This document shows positions 54,905 to 64,000 of a DNA stretch of 64,000 nucleotides, one piece after another. A program made the translations under genes and the position numbers. This stretch comes from Niebla homalea (taxonomy: Eukaryota > Ascomycota > Lecanoromycetes > Lecanorales > Ramalinaceae): positions 248,001 through 312,000 of the forward strand of contig JAHGAU010000029.1 of assembly GCA_019925105.1 (NCBI GenBank). Direction: 5' to 3'. The first letter of the stretch is position 1. The number at the start of each line of letters is the position of its first letter. Under the pieces are notes generated by a model. The model worked only from the letters and a program-made list of their open reading frames with translations, was not told the origin of the DNA and ran no database searches.

Positions 54905-55000
54905 GCCTCCCTGACTGCGGATGGCCCTCCCTGACTGCGAATTGCCTCCCTAACTGCGGATGGCCCTCCCTGACTGCGGATGGCCCTCCCCGACTGCAGG
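54905..55000. repeat. Minisatellite, about five copies of a 18-20-bp unit
   Basis: Consecutive units at 54905, 54924, 54944, 54963 and 54983 share the core CCTCCCTGACTGCGGATG with one to three changes each. The unit alternates between 19 and 20 bp. On the minus strand it is open as a short Ala/Val/Arg-rich peptide repeat, probably by chance. Confidence 0.85.
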
Positions 55001-55762
55001 GAGTGATTAACATAGCGTATCAACACGAACAGAACGTCCCCGATCGTGTAATTCAGAAAAGCCGCCAAGGCTGCAAAGATGGTCGAAGAGCAACGAAAGC
55101 CACCAAAACCGGTCAAAAACAGTCCATTCACGGAAGCGTACGGCGTTAGGCCTCTCAAAAAACAGCGTCGCGCCTGAAAAGACTGTACGAGAGTCCGCGT
55201 TCGGCTACTGGGAAGCCTGTGAGCGTGAGGCAGGTGGTCACGCGTACTGAGACGCCCAAACGCCGGCCATGGGAGTGCTGAAACCGGCCTCAACATCCCC
55301 AATCGGACTGCTAGTAATAAGGCTGGCGCCATCATCATCACACCATTCTACGACTCCATGGTGGTCAAATGCGCATGGGTGATTCGAGGGCTCCATTGTC
55401 CAAACCTATCCAGTGCTTGATACCACATATAGCGATGAAGACGATAACATCTACGACGACTATAGCCGGAACCCGCATTACAGCCGCCTCCTCCGCCCCC
55501 GTTTTCGCCGCAGCAACAGCAGAGGTGATAGCAGAGGCCGCAGAGGACGGCACGGCGATTGCGTTATTAGATACAATCCGATGTAGCTTACAGCACCCGA
55601 GGCAAGTAGAGCTTGGAAATTCAGGCCGCCCACGAGTCCAGATGATCACTTGCTGGCAGAATGAACAGCTCTCGCGCACAGTCCACAGCATGTGCAACAG
55701 TTTATCAACAGGCTGAGCGTTCCTGTCGCCTTTAGCTACCCATTCGCTCAAGACTCATCCCC

Positions 55763-55867
55763 TGGATGCAGCACTGGTACCAAACCTTCACGTACAATGA
55801 CTTTCCTTTATCATTGGATGCAGCACTGCTGCCTGAAGCGTCACTTACAATGACTTTCCTTTATCAT
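55763..55867. repeat. 52-bp tandem duplication
   Basis: Two adjacent copies (55763-55814 and 55815-55867) share the start TGGATGCAGCACTG and the end CAATGACTTTCCTTTATCAT. The middle 18 or so bases are diverged. Confidence 0.75.
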
Positions 55868-57172
55868 TGTCAACTGGATCATCTGAGATTGAGGCTCGAT
55901 TCCTCGCTTGGCTTTCGCTCCTTTGTCATCTGGCTCTCGACTACATGGCGGTACAATGCCTCAAGAGGACCATTTAACCGAATTAGTCGTCAAACATTGG
56001 CCCTTCATGGCGAAGACTGAGAATTACGCGACATCTCGACATCTTTGAGCTATGCCTATTAGTCGCAGATTTGTAGCGCTACTACTCACGAGCACATGAC
56101 CAATTCGCTCTCAAGAGATTTCATGTTATACAGCTCGAAAGTTGATCAATAAGATTATTACGAGAAGCGGGATTAAGAAAAGCGGACATGCTGTAGGGTG
56201 GCATGAAGGCATGACTGAGATGAGCTCGGGAGAAGAGCGTTCTGACCATCGCTGGGTCGGCGGTCCGCTGGATACCCACTGGCAAGATGCTGCTGCAGCA
56301 GCTGATGGTGGATTGAATATCTATCGTTCTTGTCCTGGCTGCGCGCCCTTTCCACGGCAAAGGGTTTTCACTCGATCATTGAGCAGGAGAGCTCAACTAC
56401 ATATACGAAACAGCAAGGCGCATACTCATTAAGACATCACCATATTCTTCCGGAGCTTCAAAAGCCCAGGAAGGGCACCTGAATTTCAGACGAAAAGCAT
56501 AGGAGTCGGAGATCGACAACGCGGCAGACATCCTTTGGCGTTCCTTCATAGATTCATCGATAGGTTACGCAATACACACACCATGCACTCACATTCATCA
56601 TGCCCACTCATCTACTCATGCGTGTGACATATAATCAATCAAATATGTATGCCCGAGAAGATCCATTCTGGCACATATCAGCAACACAAGCTGGGGCAAC
56701 TTGAGATCTCCAATAATAGCAGCAGGGCCAATGTCAAGATCATTCGTTCAAAATGCCAACTGTGGACCACCAGAATACTTGCGGACGGACTGTCTGAGAA
56801 TCTAGAATGAACCTTTTTGTACCGAACGCGCATCCTACTGACGCTTTTTTTTTTGGGCCCATCATTATGAGCGTGAGCAGTGCTGATGAGAGGAGTACAT
56901 TCCCTGACCTACAGCTATGGTCAGGCTACCCAGCCCTAGATCTATTGGCGCAAATGTGGCAAGGGCTGCGGTGTGACTCTCGGATTGGGATGGGAGATAT
57001 TGTGACTTTAGTGCAACGTGGCCAGATTAGCTGGCGAAATGCGATTTGGAATTGGGTTTCACTATGTCAGAAAAAACGCGAAATCTGCCACCTACACTAT
57101 ATCACAAACTATAATGACCCGACTGATCCAAGGCATTCTCATACTAGATGCGCCCTAATTCGCACACAATCC
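55868..57172. other. Region without a supported gene
   Basis: 1305 bp. ORFs at 56142-56432 and 56807-57235 show no domain, and the latter overlaps the end of the sugar transporter gene. The 3' UTR of the transporter gene should lie at the right end. Confidence 0.45.
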
Positions 57173-59042
57173 TCAGTGTACCATTTCAATCTGCTCATCC
57201 TTAGCCTTACCTCCAATCTTTTCATCACCGTCTGAGCTGGACGTTTCACCGTTAGAGTGCGTTTTGTCCATGCCAATACCACGCAAAACGTCTTCCAGAC
57301 CGATCTCCTTGTTGATTTCCGCCATGCGTTTGGCATCCTGATAATTTATCACATTAGCCAACTTCTCCATACCAGGTTTCACTAGAGACAATCGACTCAC
57401 AGCTTCCGCAACGCCGCGGCTTCCAAACAAGATATCCATTTCCTCCAGCGTCAGTCTCTTCGTCTCAGGCACATAAAGCCAAATGAAAAGAAACCCGCCC
57501 GTACACCCTAACAACCCAAAGAAGATGAACGTCCCATACGTGATATGCTCCAACATCGTTGGGGTGATCTGTCCCACAATGAAATTGCTCATCCAATTGC
57601 TGCTCGCACCTAACGCGATCCCGTACGCGCGGTTCGATAGCGGCCACACCTCGGAAATGATGACCCAAGCGCAGGGGCCCCAGCTATATCCGAAGTTGAC
57701 CACGAAAAGCCAGACCATGGCCACAGCGGCCCACCCGCCCGCCTTGTGCGAGGCCCAGGAATTCTGGTAGGAGCCGAAGATGCCGGCGATGATAAAATGG
57801 CAGGCGCCCATGCCAACGGCGCCGGTCAGCATGACGGGCTTACGGCCGAGCTTGTCGATGTAGAGGACGGCAGGAATGGTGGCAACGAACATTGCGACGC
57901 CGACGACACCGGTGGCGAGGAGGCTGGTGGTGTTGCTGGAGGTACCTAGGGCTTGGAAGATAGAGGGTGCGTAGTCTGGATAGACATGGAAATTAGTATT
58001 GTTTGTTGGGGGAGAACACTGATTGACTTGGAGACAATGACTTACATAGAACGGCATTAATGCCAGTGAATTGCTGGAAGAACATGGTAACGGTAGCGAC
58101 AATGACGCGGCGGAACATGGCTTTCGTGGTGAAGAGGGAGCCTATGGCGACGAATTGGAGCTTGGCAATGTTCAGAGGTGTGAGGTCGACCAGGTGAGGC
58201 CACTTGGCAGCGGTGCTGCGCTTTTCGAATGTCGACTGAGCTTTGATTTCCAGGAATTCGAGCTCAATGAGTTCGTGGTTCTCGTCGAGACCTCGAAGAG
58301 AAGCCAAGACGTGGCGGGCTTCGCTCTCCCGACCATGATGTACCAGCCACCTAGGAGAGAAGGGCATGAAGAGCATGCCGATGCCCAAAGCCAACCCGGG
58401 AATCAGCTGAAGGCAAATTGGCACAAGCCAGGCTGCATCTGATTGTGTATCTCCAGTCCCGCCGATATTGTTCGTCCCATAGTCAATCCAGAAGGACACC
58501 ATGATTCCGGCAGTGATTGCCAGCTGCTGTAAAGCGACCAAGCTGCCTCGAACTTCTGGTGGTGCAACTTCAGCGTTGTAGTTTGGAACGTTGACAGACA
58601 TGGCGCCAACAGCCAAACCAGTCACAAATCGGCCTCCCAGGATAGCTGATGCTCCGGCTACCACACCGAGGCATTGCACAATGACTCCAATAACGAATAT
58701 ACCGACGTTCAGAATGATGGCGTATTTCCTGGAGAGCGTTTCTGCAATGAATCCTGAGTACAGACAGCCGACCCATGCGCCAAGCTCGAAGATCGAAGTC
58801 AGCCAGCCTTTTTTGGTTTGGTCTTGGACGTATACTCCCATGTGACTTGCAAACGACGTCATAGTCAGAATGCCAGAGAATACACCTTGGTTGTAACCAT
58901 AAACGAAGCCTCCAAGACATGCAAAGCATGCTATACCAAAAACCTTGATGTTCTTCACAAGGGCGAGGGGACCCGAGGCCCCCGTGAGAGCCTTGCGCCG
59001 CTCGAGAGCAGCGCTCTCGGTATTATCAACGACAGGTGCCAT
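57173..59042 (-). CDS. MFS sugar transporter (hexose/quinate type)
   Basis: Two exons inferred: 59042-58046 and 57975-57173; 599 aa; intron 70 bp with GTAAGT donor. A twelve-helix major facilitator with sugar-porter signatures: GGFVYGYNQGVFSG near helix 1, GRFVTGLAVG, the PFSPRWLVHHGR variant of PESPRWL before the central loop, QQFTGINAVLYYAPSIF across the splice site, and PETKRLTLEEMD after helix 12. The long hydrophilic C-terminal tail is Lys/Glu-rich. It should import a sugar or a related polyol/acid by proton symport at the plasma membrane. A Zn2Cys6 regulator lies 412 bp upstream on the same strand and may control it. Confidence 0.92.
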
Positions 59043-59454
59043 AATGAAGGCGAATCTTTACGTATTCTGAGGAGAGCTTTTCGAATGGACCATGAACATC
59101 AGGTGGGTCAATCGATCCATATTTGAAGGATCGAGGTCCGCGTACGTCGTCGAGTGCAATCCTCTCGTAGTCGATGTCTGGTACTGGAAGACGGCTTTCT
59201 GTTTTGGGCCAAGCAGGCGCGCCAATCAGAAGCTGGATGCGTTGCTCAAAATGCGGAGGCGGGAACTCGTGGCTTCGAGCTAGTCTCGATTCGATCCTCC
59301 GTGTCTTCAATCAACCAGTAAGGTTCGAGATGTTGCTGAAACGACTTCCGTGCGTCAGGTGTGTCTGTCGGACCTAGACGTCAATGGAAGAGAACAGACA
59401 TAGAACAGAAAGAGGTGTGAGGGGTTAATCCGACAATATGCTTTTGCATAGACT
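59043..59454. promoter_or_regulatory. Promoter region of the sugar transporter gene
   Basis: 412 bp between the transporter start and the upstream regulator stop. Small ORFs here lie inside no known gene. No specific motif is assigned. Confidence 0.45.
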
Positions 59455-62081
59455 CTACACCGACATGTTGCTGGGTTCCAGTCCATATCCATTACTGCTG
59501 AATTGTTCCTCTTGAAAATGGGTCAGCAACAGCTTGCTGATTATGTTTGTAAAGATTTCCTACCTGTATACATATAGTCTGTGAAGAAAGCTTGCGGGTC
59601 AAAATTGAGCTCAGCGTTTTGAAAAGTACTCGACGGGATCTCGTCCCAATTGAAGTTGTCGATTGTCAGGTTGCCGTGATCTGCCCCTGACTGCAGAATC
59701 TCGCCTGGTGTCGGAGGCACAAACTAAAGACATGGTCAGTAATGGGTTTTGATAGGTGATCATTTGACCAAGGCATGAATTCTAAAGACTCACCTTTTGC
59801 AAAGCCGCTTCAGAACCTCCAGGTTCTCGCAGGTCGTGCAAACGGATAAAGGTGCCGATGGAGTCACTGACAATGGTAAGGTCAACATCTCGCAGACCCG
59901 TCTCACGTTGGTCCAGAACGGCGTCTACCCAGCCAGATCCGGCGTAGAAGCGGGCTTGGTCCTTGATCGCCTGGCGAAGGAACTGGTAGTTGGCTCGAGC
60001 GGTCAGCGCAAGAAAGCTAAACGTCGATTTCCGCGCCTCGGCCGAGGCTTTAGGCTGTAGGACATGCTTGGAGTCTTGAGGAAAAACCATTGATGGAGAC
60101 GTCTGGCTTGGTATTGGAAATGCAGAAGGAGACAGCTCTTCCTCTGCGGCCCCTGAGCCCGTCTCTCGGACTTCCTCAATCATGTCTCTGCTGTAAGCAC
60201 ACGCGGCATGGAAGAATGCTTGGTTCAGATAAACCAGCGAGAGGGTGGGTCTGTCGTCGATCAATTTCGCTATAGTCAGCATGTCCGTGATTGCTTTGAT
60301 TGAGCTCTTGTATAAGTCAAATTCGGGCTTCTTCGCGCTCTTTGTTCTTGGTGGCCGGTCACTAGGTTGTGGATCTGCTATTTCGGACAGACTCTCCTGA
60401 GCAAGAAATGCGATTTGCAGGTGAAATTGGAGGTGAAAGAACAGGTATGATCCAGCCTGCCCTGTGTTCACAGCTGTTCGATAGTTGTTGGCCCCGAACG
60501 AGACATCTCTGGGAAGAGCTCGGTAGGTGCGAAGCATCGTCGTCCTAAGATTCTCGACGCGACTAGCTCTATCCTCTTCTTCAACGTGAGAATGACCGCT
60601 TATCTGACTGGCTGCTGTATTGAGGAACTCGATTGATTGAGAGACTAGAAGCATAATACTGAACATGTAGGGGATGACTTCGACACTCGCAGGTTCCAAG
60701 CGACTACCTGGTCCAGCCCTGACGATGGCAGCGTCAATCTTGGTAGGCATTCTCACGTTGATCTCATGCCGCTTCAAGCTTGGAACTCTACCGGTACCAT
60801 TACAAAGCGCAGAGTCGTGGGCGAAGACGGACCAAAGAAGAAGCACTTCGGACGACTCTTGGAAGACGTCCATATCGATAGCAACACTCGCGTCAAAGGT
60901 ACCAGCTCCGACTTCACTTACCGTTGTCTGCCCAGCTCGCCGGTCACTGACATCCCCTCGATGCCGCTGCAGGCCAAGCTCCTGGGCCATGCGCAGTGCC
61001 ATACCCGTAAACATCCAAAGCCCTTGCAAGCATCAGTAAGGGCGATTTATCCCCGCAAGACCCACTTACCCGCCTCATTGTTGTCACCAAAATCGGCGAA
61101 AGCCAGTAAAAGTAGACCGGCTACACCATCACTGGTGGGAAGACTTATGGTAGGAACAATCAGCGATTTCGCTCTTTCCAAGAACGGCGCCGAGAACTCC
61201 CATCGATCACGCTCGTGACCGTCTTCCAATGGAGAGAAATAGCTTGAGAAGACCTCGGGTTCGCAGAAACGAGCTGAGAGGGCCGAAATGACGCTGATCA
61301 AAAAGACAGGTGCTTTCCCCTCTTTGATCCTTTGAATCAGATGGCGCCTGTTCAAGAAACAGTAGAAGTTGCCATAGAACTCGAAGAAGATGTCCAGCAA
61401 TTGCCAGAGTACAGCTGGTTGAGGAAGGCCACTATCATCGTCAAATAGTGGATGGCTTGCACTGAGAGTGCTCGTCTGTTTCGAGGCTGGTATATTACTG
61501 ACTGGTATCATTTGATCTCGCGAGAGACGGTCGTCCTTGTCTTGTCGAGCTTTGACCGAGACTTGTTTATGACCTGGGGCGATTGCCGTTGGACCATGAT
61601 GGCGATAATAGTGAACTGTCTTGTAAGGGGTATCGCTAGCCCGGCGACTGGTCGACTCTGCTGCGATCACTGGTTTTGTCATACCCTCACTAGTGGCATT
61701 ATTTTGCGATCGCGACGTGGATGGTTGGTCACCTGCATGTGGATGCTCCTCAAGGACCGGAAGATCTGGCGCTGCAAATTCCTCGTTGAGGGCTAAGCCA
61801 GCGAAACGATCCGTTCCTGCACTAGGACCGGAATTCTGGGATCCAGACCTGCTCCGCTGGCGTTTCAACTTCCTGCCGTCCTCCTCTGGCCAATTGCAAG
61901 GCCTCATACGATGAATGCAATGTTTGCATGGTTGCGATTCCAATGGGTTACCACCTTGACATCTGATCTTGAGTGTTCGACAATGCGCACAGGCGATGGT
62001 GGAGTGCTTCTTCCGTTTTGAAGCCGTATCAGGCTCGTTGAAATCGCTAGGGGTTCTTACTCTCATTGTATCCATTTTCAA
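59455..62081 (-). CDS. Zn2Cys6 fungal transcription factor
   Basis: Four exons inferred: 62081-61070, 61022-59794, 59723-59564, 59510-59455; 818 aa; introns 47, 70 and 53 bp. The N-terminal binuclear zinc cluster has Cys31, Cys34, Cys41, Cys52, Cys55 and Cys62 (CAHCRTLKIRC, then CKHCIHRMRPC) followed by a basic KLKRQRSRSG linker. A fungal-specific transcription factor domain starts near residue 230 and includes GLWMFTGMALRMAQELGLQR across the first intron. The last two exons add an acidic/aromatic tail (NWDEIPSSTFQNAELNFD) that could be an activation region. It is a nuclear DNA-binding regulator; targets are unknown, with the adjacent sugar transporter the first candidate. It is about 28 kb from the polyketide cluster, so a cluster role is not assumed. 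Confidence 0.9.
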
Positions 62082-62534
62082 GAATGCTTATGTTGTCTCA
62101 GGAACAAGTCTCTCTTCAAATGCTTTGAAATGTTGTTGGCAAAGTCATGTTCGGCTCCAACTGCTACATCAATCAATAGCAGTACCGGACATCCAGGGCA
62201 ATGAACGAGGTCAGAAGATGGCGCGCATTAGAGCCCTTCGTTTGCGCGGAGTCCGCATACATAGTCTGCTGTTTATAGAAGCTCAGTCTGCTAGTCTGAT
62301 CACAATTTTTCCGGTATGATTCAGAATCATTGAGAGCTCGGCATACGTGGCAGGAGATCTCAAGAGTTAGGAAACGACGGATCATACGTGCGTTAATTAA
62401 TTATTAAAAACCATGATCGAGATAGGTTTAGGGGCTTGGCTAAACTTCGCTCAATCTTAGAAGTAGCAATTATCAGGACAAGGCCTGTGGAGCGAAGGGG
62501 CGTGAGAAGGTCGACATCCTGAAAGTCCTTGACC
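62082..62534. promoter_or_regulatory. Divergent promoter, Zn2Cys6 regulator / GRASP
   Basis: 453 bp between divergent start codons, with an A/T-rich patch near 62390-62415. No specific site is assigned. Confidence 0.45.
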
Positions 62535-63638
62535 ATGTTTGGCGCTCTGAATCGCTTCATTTCACGTCTGGACTTAGAAGGTCAATCGCCGGGCTCCAGC
62601 AGTGGCTACGCCGCGTATGGGTTTCAAGTACTCCGCAACAAGAATGCAGAGATCCCAATTGAACCGTGGTACGATTTTATTGTAGGAATCAATGGGCGAT
62701 CTCTTGTAAGCTCCCCTATCCACCGAGGTAATGCGTCGACTTTTTAACAAGATTAGGACAATTCTGACCCAAATCTGTTTGCAACCGAAGTCCGCAACTG
62801 TGCTGGCTCTACGGTCGCCCTGACTACCTATAGCGCCAAGGGACAACGATCCCTGATAGTTGACATACCAGTCCCGACCCCCTCACCGACCCTTGGTCTC
62901 ACCCTCCAGTGGAGCCCCCTATCGACCGTTGACCAAGTCTGGCACATCCTGGAAGTTGCTCCAAACAGCCCAGCGGATACAGCTGGTCTCCTACCGTTCA
63001 GCGATTTTATCGTCGGTTCGCCAGAAGGAAATGTCCACGGTGAAGCAGGAATCGGGGAGCTTTTCGAAGATTACGTTTCACGGCAACTCCGCCTCTTTGT
63101 TTACAATCAAGAGTATGGCATTACCAGACTTCTAACGATTACACCGAGCAGAAGCTGGGGCGGTAGTGGCGCGGTTGGATGTGTACTCGGCTTTGGTGCC
63201 CTTCATCGTCTTCCTGCCCCTCTCACTGAAGGGCCTGTGGCAGGTCCTGGCGAAGCGCTTTTCGAAGGTGTCAGATTGAGCGGCGAGAGCAGTCGGTCCG
63301 CTTCAATGCCCAAAGAAGCTGCAGGATACAGCCCAAGCATGCCCGAATATGCTGCTGATATGTTAGTCCCCGCAACATTGGCTTCCCCACCTACACTCCA
63401 GCCTCCATCAAACCCTCTTGCTGGGGGACCACCCAAGGGCGGTAGAAGAGCAAAGAAGGCGACAAGCCCAGGCAAGGCCTTTGACGAGTATTTCGCAGAA
63501 GGGGAGCAGAAAAGCAAAGAGGAGGACTTCACACCAAGCTCTAAAAGCGTTGAACCACCACCACCGCCTCCTGCAAGCAAAACCGTCGGAGAAGAGCAGA
63601 AACAAGAAAACGCTTCAGAAGTTCAGAAACAGGATTGA
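62535..63638 (+). CDS. GRH1: GRASP55/65 homologue Grh1 (Golgi reassembly stacking protein)
   Basis: Two exons inferred: 62535-62705 and 62757-63638; 350 aa; intron 51 bp. Two PDZ-like GRASP domains are visible. The first starts MFGALNRFISRLD and contains SAYGFQVLR-like YAAYGFQVLR and PWYDFIVGINGRSL. The second contains LQWSPLSTVDQVWHILEV, SPADTAGLLPFSDFIVGS, RLFVYNQEYGITR and WGGSGAVGCVLGFGALHRLP. The C-terminal 130 residues are Pro/Ser/Lys-rich and unstructured, as in other GRASPs. In fungi Grh1 sits on early Golgi/ER exit sites and supports COPII trafficking and unconventional secretion. No N-terminal Gly2 for myristoylation is present; the N-terminus is amphipathic, as in yeast Grh1. Confidence 0.93.
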
Positions 63639-63789
63639 GAGGTTGAAGCCGCAAGTCAAACATCGACTGCATCTATTCCACGAAGGACCGTCTCCAGTTC
63701 TGTTGAAAGCATTCCTGAAAGCATTACCAAACGAAGGTCAGGGGATATGCAACAAGAGTATTGGATTACTTCTTTCATATCCATCATTA

Positions 63790-64000
63790 TCACTCCCGCT
63801 TTGATAGCGGACCTTCTGCCAAGCCAAACACCATGCCAAAAAGAGGAGCAGTGCCAGGTCTGCTGGCCGGTGTAGCACCACCTTTGCTATCAAGCGGAAA
63901 GAGCAACGCCACTGCACGTAATATAGCGAAGCTAAACATCCCATCGTAGAGCCTGTGCCTGGTGGCTGGCTCAAGGTGTTCAATCATCGCTGTCCTCATC
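63790..64000 (-). CDS. Possible C-terminal part of a gene cut by the right edge
   Basis: A minus-strand frame open from the window edge to a stop at 63790, about 69 codons. It has plausible protein composition (HRLYDGMFSFAILRAVALLF, then GTAPLFGMVFGLAEGP). The hydrophobic stretch might be a membrane helix. Plus-strand and other-frame ORFs overlap it, and there is too little to name a family. The true gene, if any, begins outside the window. Confidence 0.3.
   Translation of the reverse strand, partial: MRTAMIEHLEPATRHRLYDGMFSFAILRAVALLFPLDSKGGATPASRPGTAPLFGMVFGLAEGPLSKRE

Noticed and set aside
54905..55000. CRISPR-like array
   Set aside because: The repeats are directly adjacent without unique spacers, in a eukaryotic genome; it is a minisatellite.
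56807..57235. 142-codon ORF on the plus strand
   Set aside because: It overlaps the end of the MFS transporter gene and lacks any domain or natural-looking composition.
59455..62081. Zn2Cys6 protein as the polyketide cluster regulator
   Set aside because: It is about 28 kb away, beyond several housekeeping genes, and adjacent to a sugar transporter; no sequence evidence links it to the cluster.

Overview
The window looks like nuclear DNA of a filamentous ascomycete (Pezizomycotina). Evidence: short GT-AG introns (about 46-107 bp) with fungal donors and branch sites, a non-reducing polyketide synthase with an SAT domain, berberine-bridge-type oxidases, a PTH11-like receptor, a Zn2Cys6 regulator, and a block of DNA depleted of CpA/TpG as left by repeat-induced point mutation (RIP). 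A dothideomycete is my guess, not something the sequence proves.

Layout. 1-4775 is an almost pure A/T block without genes, best read as RIP-destroyed repeats. 4995-7916 is the spliceosomal DEAH helicase Prp2/Cdc28, which marks the left edge of normal DNA. 8624-31725 is a biosynthetic gene cluster of nine genes on strictly alternating strands: FAD monooxygenase (-), O-methyltransferase (+), secreted GMC oxidoreductase (-), Baeyer-Villiger-type monooxygenase (+), FAD-linked oxidase (-), PTH11-like membrane protein (+), SDR (-), SAT-KS-AT-PT-ACP-TE polyketide synthase (+), second FAD-linked oxidase (-). Joining exons across introns inferred from splice signals and reading frame gives a complete protein for every member, with catalytic residues visible in most; no member is visibly broken. 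The expected logic is aromatic polyketide assembly and cyclisation by the PKS, then O-methylation, ring hydroxylation or oxidative decarboxylation, ketone oxygen insertion, reduction and possibly extracellular alcohol/phenol oxidation. The tool set resembles naphthopyrone/naphthoquinone/perylenequinone pathways, but no product can be named. I see no cluster transcription factor, transporter, laccase or P450.

33360-46987 is conserved housekeeping DNA: ubiquitin protease Ubp14, a DDHD phospholipase, a RING-like protein and a PXA-PX-nexin protein. Between them are a possible small two-exon gene and a candidate Pol III unit at about 41693-41935. 47000-57170 is a gene-poor stretch holding a roughly 567-bp inverted-repeat element, a tandem 81-bp dimer, a minisatellite, a 52-bp duplication and eroded fragments of IMP dehydrogenase and of a D-lactate-dehydrogenase-like protein. 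57173-63638 returns to ordinary genes: an MFS sugar transporter, a Zn2Cys6 regulator immediately upstream of it, and the Golgi protein GRASP/Grh1. A possible partial gene runs off the right edge.

Exon coordinates were worked out by hand from splice signals, frame and family alignment from memory; no search or transcript data were used.
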